Positions 1 through 5,919 of a DNA stretch of 6,740 nucleotides are shown piece after piece (position 1 is the stretch's first letter; every line of letters starts with the position of its first letter). The notes under the pieces were generated by a model. The model did not search any database and was not told the DNA's origin. It saw only the letters and a program-made list of their open reading frames with translations. The stretch spans positions 1 to 6,740 of the forward strand of contig CABUHP010000097.1 in the NCBI GenBank assembly GCA_902491415.1, written 5' to 3'. Source of the stretch: an uncultured Collinsella sp. (lineage in GTDB: Bacteria > Actinomycetota > Coriobacteriia > Coriobacteriales > Coriobacteriaceae). Position numbers and translations under genes: made by a program.

Positions 1-225
1 GCCGGCTTTGACCTGGCACTCACCCGTGCCGTGGCGCGCGCGGTGCCGATTCCCGTTATTGCGAGCGGCGGCGTGGGTGCGCTCGAGCATTTTGCTGAGG
101 GTGTGATCGAGGGCGAAGCCGACGCCGTACTGGCGGCAAGCGTCTTTCACTTTGGAACCTTCAGCATTCGCCAGGTGAAGGAGTATATGGCGTCGCAGGG
201 TATTCCCGTGAGATTGGATTTTTAA
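1..225 (+). CDS. hisF: HisF, imidazole glycerol phosphate synthase cyclase subunit (3' part only)
   Basis: The reading frame is open from base 1 and ends with TAA at 223-225, so 74 C-terminal residues are visible and the start lies outside the window. They match the end of the HisF (beta/alpha)8 barrel: [10 protein letters not shown], then [14 protein letters not shown] (the strand and glycine-rich turn of the phosphate-binding half), then [12 protein letters not shown] and a final helix with KEYM and IPVR. HisF works with the glutaminase HisH. It uses ammonia to convert PRFAR to imidazole glycerol phosphate and AICAR, the fifth step of histidine synthesis. The catalytic aspartates of the family lie in the missing upstream part and cannot be checked. 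hisI follows with no spacer, which supports a single operon. No frameshift or odd composition is seen. Confidence 0.95.
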   Translation, partial: AGFDLALTRAVARAVPIPVIASGGVGALEHFAEGVIEGEADAVLAASVFHFGTFSIRQVKEYMASQGIPVRLDF

Positions 226-555
226 ATGGAGCAAGTGACAACTGCGTCCGAGCTCAAATACGACGCCCGCGGGCTGATTCCTTGTGTTGTTCAGCAGTAT
301 GACACCGGTGAGGTGCTTATGGTTGCTTGGATGAACGAGGAGTCGGTGGGGCTTACGCTCAAGACCGGGACCACGTGGTTTTGGAGTCGCAGCCGCCAGG
401 AGCTGTGGAACAAGGGCGCGACGAGCGGCAATATGCAGGAGGTCAAGGAGCTCTGGGCCGACTGCGATAGCGATACGCTGCTGGTCAAGGTCGACTCGCC
501 GGGTCCGGCCTGCCATACCGGCAACCGTACCTGCTTCTTTAAGAAACTCGCGTAG
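226..555 (+). CDS. hisI: HisI, phosphoribosyl-AMP cyclohydrolase
   Basis: This 109-residue protein is the stand-alone cyclohydrolase, which hydrolyses the adenine ring of PR-AMP to give ProFAR. Family landmarks are in order: [21 protein letters not shown] (residues 17-37), [17 protein letters not shown] (52-68), DCDSD (79-83), and [12 protein letters not shown] (93-104). From the family, D79, D81 and D83 bind magnesium, and C80, C96 and C103 bind the catalytic zinc. All six are present. The length is normal for a monofunctional HisI, in contrast to the fused HisIE of many proteobacteria; hisE is encoded separately 46 bases downstream. The ATG directly follows the hisF stop (TAAATG) and no clear Shine-Dalgarno sequence precedes it, so translation is probably coupled to hisF. 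No alternative upstream start is possible in this frame without overlapping hisF. Confidence 0.96.
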   Translation: MEQVTTASELKYDARGLIPCVVQQYDTGEVLMVAWMNEESVGLTLKTGTTWFWSRSRQELWNKGATSGNMQEVKELWADCDSDTLLVKVDSPGPACHTGNRTCFFKKLA

Positions 556-601
556 GGCGGGCGCTCGACTAGGCGCTTGGCCAACCAGAAAGGATTGAAC
601 T

Positions 602-919
602 ATGGGTGTGCGCACCGCAAACGTTCAGGATGGAAATATCGGTGAGACGCTGACGGGGCTCGCCGAGGTGATTCACGGTCGTCGTGATGCATCGCCGCAG
701 GAGAGCTATACCGCGCGTCTGCTGACCGACGTCGAGGACGAGCTGCTCAAGAAGCTTGCCGAGGAGTCGAGCGAAGTGATCATGGCCTGCAAGGATAACG
801 ATCACGATCACATCCGCTACGAGGCCGGCGACCTGGTCTACCACCTGCTCGTGACGCTCGAGCGCTACGGTATCACCCTCGACGAGCTAGCCGGCGAACT
901 CAACGCCCGCCGCCACTAG
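602..919 (+). CDS. hisE: HisE, phosphoribosyl-ATP pyrophosphohydrolase
   Basis: This 105-residue all-alpha protein removes pyrophosphate from PR-ATP, the second step of histidine synthesis. It shows SYTARLL (residues 35-41), KKLAEESSEVIMACK (50-64) and YEAGDLVYHLLV (73-84), ending in the family-like ELNARR. The EExxE (54-58) and ExxD (74-77) acidic motifs are the magnesium-binding set shared by HisE and MazG-type enzymes. The start at 602 is supported by an AGAAAGGA Shine-Dalgarno sequence about six bases upstream. About 20 residues precede the conserved core, slightly more than minimal HisE proteins have. It is the last gene of the + strand his operon in this window. No classical intrinsic terminator follows; the next structure is the palindrome at 959-1027. 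Confidence 0.94.
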   Translation: MGVRTANVQDGNIGETLTGLAEVIHGRRDASPQESYTARLLTDVEDELLKKLAEESSEVIMACKDNDHDHIRYEAGDLVYHLLVTLERYGITLDELAGELNARRH

Positions 920-958
920 TCGTTTGGGACAGTCTTTGTTGGTGTAACGGGGTCATGG

Positions 959-1027
959 AAGTTGCGGTGAAATAGGGACTGTTTAAGCGCTTCATCAGGC
1001 AAAACAATCCCTATTCCACCGCAACTT
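959..1027. repeat. Long imperfect palindrome between convergent genes
   Basis: Two 26-base arms (959-984 and 1002-1027) are reverse complements at 24 of 26 positions, with a 17-base centre. Each arm carries the core GTTGCGGTG-AATAGGGA-TGTTT. The two differing positions are A/C and C/A mismatches in a + strand RNA but G-U wobbles in a - strand RNA, so a transcript reading out of the PHP gene would fold into an unbroken 26-pair hairpin. The centre contains the small palindrome AAGCGCTT (985-992). There is no T-tract on either side, so it is not a classical intrinsic terminator. It could still block transcription or stabilise 3' ends. The form fits a REP- or MITE-like intergenic repeat, but one copy cannot prove that. 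Confidence 0.75.
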
Positions 1028-1039
1028 ATGAAGGGATGG

Positions 1040-1951
1040 CTAGTCGAGGGGTGTGGGTTCCCATTCGCCGGTGGGGTGGGGGATGTCGAAGGTTCGGTAG
1101 CCGCAGTCGTAGGCGTGGGCTTGTGCCTCGCGGATATTCCAGCAGATGTCGCAGGCGCGGTGTGCGTCCGAGCCAAAAGTGATCGGCACCTCGGCGTGGG
1201 CAAAGCAGCGCAAAAGGCCGGTCGTGGGGTAGTAATCGTCGAGCCCCTTGCGCGGTGCGGCTGTCGAGACCTCAACGCGGCGGCCCGTGTCGTGAGCGCA
1301 CTCGGCCATCTGTCCCCAAAACGGCGCGGGGTCAAAGTCGGGCGCAAAGCCTTCCTTCGAAAAGCGCATGACCAGGTCGGGGTGGGCCATCACATCAAAG
1401 TTAAGCGGGCTCTCGCAGGCGTGGCACCAGTCATCGACATAGCGCTCCCACACACCGCGCACGCCCAGGTTTTCCCAAACATGCAGGTTGGTGTCGTCGT
1501 CGATCCAGCCGCAGAGCGAATCGGGGGTATCGGGGCGAGCGACGTCCTCCGTTCCCGCCGTGCCCGCGGCGCCGGCCATGATATCGCCCGGATCGCCAAT
1601 CCAGTGCACGCTGCCCAAGCGCACTATGGCACCCGCGGACCAGCGCTCAACCAAAGGCTCGCAACCTTCGTACCAGTCGCATTCAAAACCATAGATAAGC
1701 TCGAGCTCCGGCGCAATCTGCGCGGCGAGCTTGTGGGCGTCCTCAAATGCCAGGCGATGCGCCGTCAGGTCGCTCTCGACAACTTGTACTTCGCAGTTGG
1801 CGTCCATGCTGGCGGGCAGGGTGAGGTGGTCAGTCGAGACCATAACGCGGCAGCCGGCGGCGGCAGCAGCGCGGGCGTTGTCCTCAAACGAGGCATGGCC
1901 ATCCGAAAACGAGGTATGAGTATGGCAATCGATCAGCGGGCAAGCAGGCAT
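1040..1951 (-). CDS. PHP-family phosphatase, probable histidinol-phosphatase
   Basis: This 303-residue protein has the ordered metal-binding motifs of the PHP (polymerase and histidinol phosphatase) family: HTHTSFSDG (residues 10-18), STDH (39-42), GFECDW (88-93), GSVHW (113-117), AHPDL (189-193) and GSDAH (260-264). These supply the histidines and acidic residues of a trinuclear metal site in a seven-stranded barrel. HisJ/HisK-type members dephosphorylate L-histidinol phosphate. The convergent his operon next door makes that substrate likely, but other PHP members act on different phosphoesters, so function is inferred. The start at 1951 follows AAAGGAG with a five-base spacer. Residues about 119-160 (GDPGDIMAGAAGTAG onward) form an insert rich in Gly, Ala and Asp. 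The gene is transcribed alone, away from the larC-like operon, and long palindromes lie on both sides. Alternative names are hisJ or hisK. Confidence 0.85.
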   Translation of the reverse strand: MPACPLIDCHTHTSFSDGHASFEDNARAAAAAGCRVMVSTDHLTLPASMDANCEVQVVESDLTAHRLAFEDAHKLAAQIAPELELIYGFECDWYEGCEPLVERWSAGAIVRLGSVHWIGDPGDIMAGAAGTAGTEDVARPDTPDSLCGWIDDDTNLHVWENLGVRGVWERYVDDWCHACESPLNFDVMAHPDLVMRFSKEGFAPDFDPAPFWGQMAECAHDTGRRVEVSTAAPRKGLDDYYPTTGLLRCFAHAEVPITFGSDAHRACDICWNIREAQAHAYDCGYRTFDIPHPTGEWEPTPLD

Positions 1952-1983
1952 GGCGGCTCCTTTGCGTCAAGCGAATCCGCCCC

Positions 1984-1989
1984 ATTGTA
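1984..1989 (-). promoter_or_regulatory. Possible -10 box for the PHP phosphatase gene
   Basis: On the - strand this reads TACAAT, five of six bases matching the sigma-70-type -10 consensus. It would place the transcript start near 1977, giving a leader of about 26 nt that contains the AAAGGAG ribosome binding site. A TTGAGA lies upstream but only 10 bases away, too close to be a standard -35, and the properly spaced hexamer is a poor match. The call rests on the -10 alone. Confidence 0.4.
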
Positions 1990-2077
1990 ATGGCGCAGCT
2001 CTCAACACGCCGGGCACGCCGGGGGTCGAAATCGATTGGAAAGGCTGTGCGGCGCGCGGTGCGGCCTCGCTTGCGCT

Positions 2078-2149
2078 CTCAAAACATGCACATCAGCCTC
2101 CAAAACCGACAAAAAATGACATGTTTGGAGGCTGACGTACACGTTTGAG
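2078..2149. repeat. Long imperfect palindrome in the divergent intergenic region
   Basis: Arms 2082-2104 and 2124-2146 are reverse complements at 20 of 23 positions around the unbroken core TCAGCCTCCAAA / TTTGGAGGCTGA. With one bulged A the stem extends outward through CTC (2078-2080) and GAG (2147-2149). The 19-base centre is A-rich on the + strand and contains ATGACATG. All three mismatches are A/C on the + strand and become G-U wobbles on the - strand, the same polarity as in the palindrome at 959-1027, though the two sequences are otherwise unrelated. The end of the centre (CATGTTT, 2120-2126) can also pair with 2082-2088, so an alternative fold exists. No T-tract follows on either strand. 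Possible roles are an intergenic repeat, a structured RNA or a large operator. Confidence 0.72.
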
Positions 2150-2239
2150 TGGAGCGGGCCGGCGTTGGAGCGCGCCAGCACTTGCGCCCAGCAAAAGTCG
2201 CACCTATCCCATGACGTCGTCCCTGCGCTGCCCGCGATG

Positions 2240-2248
2240 TGCTAGCGT
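2240..2248 (+). promoter_or_regulatory. Possible extended -10 for the larC-like operon
   Basis: TGCTAGCGT has the TGn extension of an extended -10 and a weak hexamer, TAGCGT. It resembles the better TGCTATAAC upstream of the division gene at 5868. It would start transcription near 2255, about 37 nt before the ATG at 2292. No good -35 is visible at normal spacing. A second weak pair, TTGCGC (2182-2187) and TATCCC (2205-2210) with a 17-base spacer, is an alternative. Confidence 0.25.
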
Positions 2249-2291
2249 TTGGATGAACAAAACGAGCCCGTGCGGAAAGGAGCCGGACCGT

Positions 2292-2777
2292 ATGCCATGC
2301 GATAGCAAATCTCCGCTGTCTCGCGAGACCGATGCGCCCGAGACCATCGTCAAGCTGGAATGCGACATCGACGATGCGTCGCCCGAGGTACTCGCCTACG
2401 CCGCCGACCGCCTGCGCGAGGCCGGTGCGCGCGAGGTGCACTGGCTACCCGTTTATTGCAAGAAAGGTCGTCCCGGCTGGCAGCTGCAGGTGATCTGCTC
2501 GCATGAGGATATCGAACGCCTGCAGACGATTATCTTTTTGGAAACCACGACCAACGGCATTCGTCGCCAAGTCATGGAGCGTGTTTGCTTGCCACGTCGC
2601 TTTGAGCAGGTGGCGACGCCTTGGGGCGAGGTGTCCGTCAAGGTGGCCACCCTGCCCGACGGCAGCGAGCGCGCGGCGCCCGAGTACGAGGACTGCGCTC
2701 GCCTTGCCCGTGAGCACAATGTGCCGCTCCAGCGCGTGATGCAGGCGGCTCAGAGCGCGGCACTGCGATTTGAGTGA
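2292..2777 (+). CDS. Stand-alone LarC C-terminal (LarC2/DUF111) domain protein
   Basis: This 161-residue protein matches the C-terminal part of LarC, the CTP-dependent enzyme that inserts nickel into the pincer cofactor of lactate racemase and relatives. Visible family segments are KLECDIDDASPEVLAYAADRL (residues 21-41), GAREVHWLPVYCKKGRPGW (45-63), FLETTTNGIRRQ (82-93), the R-x-x-L-x-R region (97-103), EVSVKVA (113-119) and PEYEDCARLA (130-139). Full LarC is about 400 residues or more, and the N-terminal LarC1 half is absent here. In Lactobacillus plantarum the two parts are joined by a programmed frameshift, but the upstream sequence here shows no LarC1 coding. The ATG at 2292 is chosen because AAAGGAG lies nine bases upstream; longer in-frame starts back to 2145 lack support. 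It is probably the first gene of an operon with yfcE and mazG. The biochemical role of a lone LarC2 is unknown. Confidence 0.82.
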   Translation: MPCDSKSPLSRETDAPETIVKLECDIDDASPEVLAYAADRLREAGAREVHWLPVYCKKGRPGWQLQVICSHEDIERLQTIIFLETTTNGIRRQVMERVCLPRRFEQVATPWGEVSVKVATLPDGSERAAPEYEDCARLAREHNVPLQRVMQAAQSAALRFE

Positions 2778-2832
2778 CACAGGCCAACGACGCGCCGCAC
2801 CAATCCTATTAACCCCACCGAAAGGACTCCCC

Positions 2833-3381
2833 ATGAAATACCTCATCGCCTCCGACATCCATGGCTCGGCATACTGGGCCGAGCGCCTCTGCACCGCCAT
2901 CGAATCCGAGCAGCCCGACCGTATTGTGCTGCTAGGCGACCTGCTCTACCACGGCCCGCGCAACGACCTGCCGCGCGACTACGCCCCCAAGCGCGTGATT
3001 CCGCTGCTCAACGCCCTAGCCGACCGCATCATTGCGGTGCGTGGCAACTGTGACGCCGAGGTCGACCAGATGGTCCTCGACTTTCCCGTCATGGCCGACT
3101 ACGCCACGCTGTTTGACGAGACCGGCCGCGAGCTGTTCCTGACGCACGGCCATGTCTTTGGCGCCGGCATGCACAACAGCGTCGACCACGCGCCCGCGCT
3201 GCCCGAGGGCTCCGCGCTCGTCTACGGCCACACGCACATCAAGGTCAACGAGGAAAGCGCCGCGCACCCGGGCCTGTGGCTCTTCAACCCCGGCAGCGTG
3301 AGCATCCCCAAGGACGGCTCGCACAGCTACGGCATCTACGAGGGCGGCGCGTTCCGCCACGTGGTCATGGAGGAGGAGTAG
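2833..3381 (+). CDS. yfcE: YfcE-family metallophosphoesterase
   Basis: This 182-residue protein closely resembles Escherichia coli YfcE in length and motif order. It has SDIHGS (residues 7-12), GDLLYHGPRN (35-44), AVRGNCDAEVDQM (68-80), LTHGH (103-107), YGHTH (131-135) and NPGSVSIPK near the end. These are the five metallophosphoesterase blocks, giving D8, H10, D36, N72, H105, H133 and H135 as predicted ligands of a two-metal site. YfcE acts as a phosphodiesterase on artificial substrates; its physiological substrate is not settled. It has no signal peptide, so it is predicted cytoplasmic. The ATG at 2833 follows AAAGGA with a six-base spacer. An in-frame upstream ATG (2770) overlaps the preceding gene and adds residues outside the family. 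mazG starts two bases after its stop, with the mazG ribosome binding site inside the yfcE end, implying co-translation. Confidence 0.92.
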   Translation: MKYLIASDIHGSAYWAERLCTAIESEQPDRIVLLGDLLYHGPRNDLPRDYAPKRVIPLLNALADRIIAVRGNCDAEVDQMVLDFPVMADYATLFDETGRELFLTHGHVFGAGMHNSVDHAPALPEGSALVYGHTHIKVNEESAAHPGLWLFNPGSVSIPKDGSHSYGIYEGGAFRHVVMEEE

Positions 3382-3383
3382 CC

Positions 3384-4244
3384 ATGGCGCAGCACATGGC
3401 TCAGCAAAATGCCGAGGGCTCGCGCGATTTGTCCACGCTGGTCGACGCGTCGGCCGAGCTACAACATCTGGTGCAGATCGTCTGGCGCTTGCGTCAGCCC
3501 GACGGCTGCCCGTGGGACCGTGAGCAGACGCACCGCAGCATCGGCAAGAACATGATCGAGGAGGCCTACGAGGCACTCGACTGCATCGAGGCGGACGACG
3601 CGGTTCACCTACGCGAGGAGCTGGGCGACGTGCTCATGCAGGTCGTGCTGCATGCGCAGATTGCGGCGGACGCCGGCGAGTTTACGCTGGCCGACGTGGC
3701 GCGTGATATCGATGCCAAGCTCATCCGCCGTCATCCGCACGTGTTTGGCGATGTAGATGCCGACAGTTCCGACGAGGTACTCAAGATTTGGGACGAGGTC
3801 AAGCTTGCCGAGAGGGCTGCCAAGGACAAGGCCGTGGCGGCAGGCGAGGCTGCGCCCGAGGGCCTGCTCGACGGCGTGCCCACGCATCTGCCGGCGCTGA
3901 TGCAGGCTCAGAAGGTGTCGCGCAAGGCGGCTGCCGTGGGCTTTGAGTGGGAGACGGTCCAGGATGTGTGGGACGAGGTTGCCGAGGAGCGTGCCGAGTT
4001 TGAGGTCGAGGAGCCCGGCTCGCCCGAGCGCGAGATGGAGTTTGGCGACCTGCTCTTTGCCCTGGTCAACGTTGCGCGCAAAGAGGGCATTGACGCCGAG
4101 AGTGCCCTTCGTGCCAGCACGGCAAAGTTCCGCCGCCGCTGGGCCGCGATGGAGCAGATGGCGGCCGATGCCCACGTGGATCTTGCCGAGCTTTCGACCC
4201 ACGGCCTCAACGACCTGTGGGATGCCGCAAAGGCGGAGGAGTAA
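3384..4244 (+). CDS. mazG: MazG, nucleoside triphosphate pyrophosphohydrolase
   Basis: This 286-residue enzyme hydrolyses NTPs and dNTPs to monophosphates and pyrophosphate, clearing abnormal nucleotides. It has two MazG repeats. The N-terminal one contains LRQPDGCPWDREQTHRS (residues 36-52), EEAYEAL (59-65), EELGDVLMQVVLHAQ (78-92) and KLIRRHPHVFG (112-122). The C-terminal one contains GFEWETVQDVWDEVAEE (186-202), EExxE (201-205), ExxD (219-222) and KFRRRW (248-253). Acidic sets in both repeats look intact. Escherichia coli MazG is about 263 residues, so this one has a modest extra N-terminus of about 20 residues and a linker rich in Ala and Lys near 140-160. The ATG at 3384 is preceded by AGGAGGAG ending five bases upstream, within the end of yfcE. 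A terminator follows its stop, so it closes the operon. Confidence 0.95.
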   Translation: MAQHMAQQNAEGSRDLSTLVDASAELQHLVQIVWRLRQPDGCPWDREQTHRSIGKNMIEEAYEALDCIEADDAVHLREELGDVLMQVVLHAQIAADAGEFTLADVARDIDAKLIRRHPHVFGDVDADSSDEVLKIWDEVKLAERAAKDKAVAAGEAAPEGLLDGVPTHLPALMQAQKVSRKAAAVGFEWETVQDVWDEVAEERAEFEVEEPGSPEREMEFGDLLFALVNVARKEGIDAESALRASTAKFRRRWAAMEQMAADAHVDLAELSTHGLNDLWDAAKAEE

Positions 4245-4248
4245 GACT

Positions 4249-4294
4249 GCGGGAACGACGGGCTGACACGCCTCATCGTTCCCGCTAAATTTTT
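4249..4294 (+). terminator. Intrinsic terminator after mazG
   Basis: A perfect 10-pair stem, GCGGGAACGA (4249-4258) with TCGTTCCCGC (4276-4285), encloses a 17-base loop and is followed by TAAATTTTT. It begins five bases after the mazG stop. It separates the larC-like/yfcE/mazG unit from eno. Confidence 0.9.
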
Positions 4295-4315
4295 CGAAAA
4301 TCAAGTGTATCCCTC

Positions 4316-4363
4316 GGCTAACTTAGGGCATAATGCAAAAAGTGCGACATGGCTAACTTACGG
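4316..4363. repeat. Direct repeat around the eno -10 box
   Basis: GGCTAACTTA occurs at 4316-4325 and again at 4351-4360, 35 bases apart. With one mismatch the match extends to 13 bases (GGCTAACTTANGG). The first copy lies just upstream of the -10 box CATAAT, and the second lies about 10-20 bases after the predicted transcription start. The position fits paired operator sites. The TAACTT within each copy is also weakly -10-like, so tandem start sites are an alternative. Confidence 0.55.
4329..4334 (+). promoter_or_regulatory. eno: Probable -10 box for eno
   Basis: CATAAT matches five of six bases of the -10 consensus and lies in the AT-richer stretch just after the mazG terminator. Transcription would start near 4341, giving an eno leader of about 93 nt. 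No convincing -35 is seen at 16-18 bases upstream, which may mean activator dependence or a less standard promoter. Confidence 0.5.
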
Positions 4364-4366
4364 AGA

Positions 4367-4381
4367 CGCACCGATGGTGCG
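4367..4381 (+). other. Small hairpin in the eno leader
   Basis: CGCACC (4367-4372) and GGTGCG (4376-4381) form a six-pair stem with a GAT loop, about 53 bases before the eno ATG. It lies just after the second copy of the direct repeat. There is no T-tract, so it is not a terminator. It may stabilise the 5' end of the transcript. Confidence 0.4.
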
Positions 4382-4421
4382 CGGTCAGCCGGTCGCTTGC
4401 ATCCACTACGTTTCCAAGTGA

Positions 4422-5723
<1,302 letters not shown>

Positions 5724-5795
5724 GCACGCGGAGGTCGCGGGGGCGGGGAAGACTCGGATTTGCCTTGCTTCAGCCGGGCGCTGTTGAGCACCATT

Positions 5796-5829
5796 GGGCG
5801 CTGGGCCATATGACTCAGCGCCTTTTTTA
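5796..5829 (+). terminator. Intrinsic terminator after eno
   Basis: GGCGCTGGG (5797-5805) pairs with CTCAGCGCC (5814-5822), nine pairs including one G-U, with an eight-base loop and then six Ts. A second GGGCGCTG at 5776-5783 could pair with the same right arm, so an alternative longer stem is possible. The stem begins 73 bases after the eno stop. Confidence 0.88.
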
Positions 5830-5867
5830 TGTCGAGCAAAGGCTGGCGAAGGCGGTGCGGGCGCTCG

Positions 5868-5876
5868 TGCTATAAC
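5868..5876 (+). promoter_or_regulatory. Extended -10 promoter for the division gene
   Basis: TGCTATAAC combines the TGn extension with a five-of-six -10 hexamer, TATAAC. It lies just after the eno terminator and 44 bases before the ATG at 5920. Transcription would start near 5883. No -35 at normal spacing is obvious, which is usual for extended -10 promoters. Confidence 0.6.
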
Positions 5877-5919
5877 TAGAATACTTAGCGCAAACAAACC
5901 TCAACCGCACAAGGCGCAC

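Larger units (their letters stand above)
1952..2291. other. Divergent intergenic region
   Basis: This 340-base gap separates the PHP gene (leftward) from the larC-like operon (rightward). It holds the PHP Shine-Dalgarno sequence (complement of 1957-1963), a probable PHP -10 box (1984-1989), a GC-rich stretch without recognisable features (about 1995-2077), a long palindrome (2078-2149), a possible extended -10 for the rightward operon (2240-2248) and the larC-like Shine-Dalgarno sequence (2276-2282). The + frame stays open from a TTG at 2145, but that part has no LarC similarity and no ribosome binding site, so it is treated as noncoding. Confidence 0.7.

Noticed and set aside
556..601. A hairpin in the hisI–hisE gap as an attenuator
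   Set aside because: The GCGC pairing is only about four bases long, with no T-tract and no histidine-rich leader peptide.
959..1027. The palindrome as a standard intrinsic terminator
   Set aside because: The stem is too long and no run of Ts follows it on either strand. Termination by another route remains possible.
1028..1990. A 320-codon + strand frame opposite the PHP gene
   Set aside because: The opposite strand encodes a complete PHP protein with all motifs and a ribosome binding site. The + frame has no recognisable motif and is a shadow.
2260..2777. A programmed frameshift joining a LarC1 part to LarC2
   Set aside because: Nothing resembling LarC1 is seen in any frame upstream; the neighbouring gene is the divergent PHP phosphatase.
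3276..3383. A longer MazG beginning inside yfcE
   Set aside because: The extra residues are Arg/Pro-rich out-of-frame yfcE sequence. The ATG at 3384 has a strong, well-spaced ribosome binding site.
3609..4304. A 231-codon - strand frame opposite mazG
   Set aside because: It overlaps both conserved MazG repeats and the terminator, and has no family features of its own.
5794..5919. A longer N-terminus for the division protein starting at 5794
   Set aside because: That frame begins within the eno terminator stem and upstream of the TGCTATAAC promoter, so it could not be on the main transcript.
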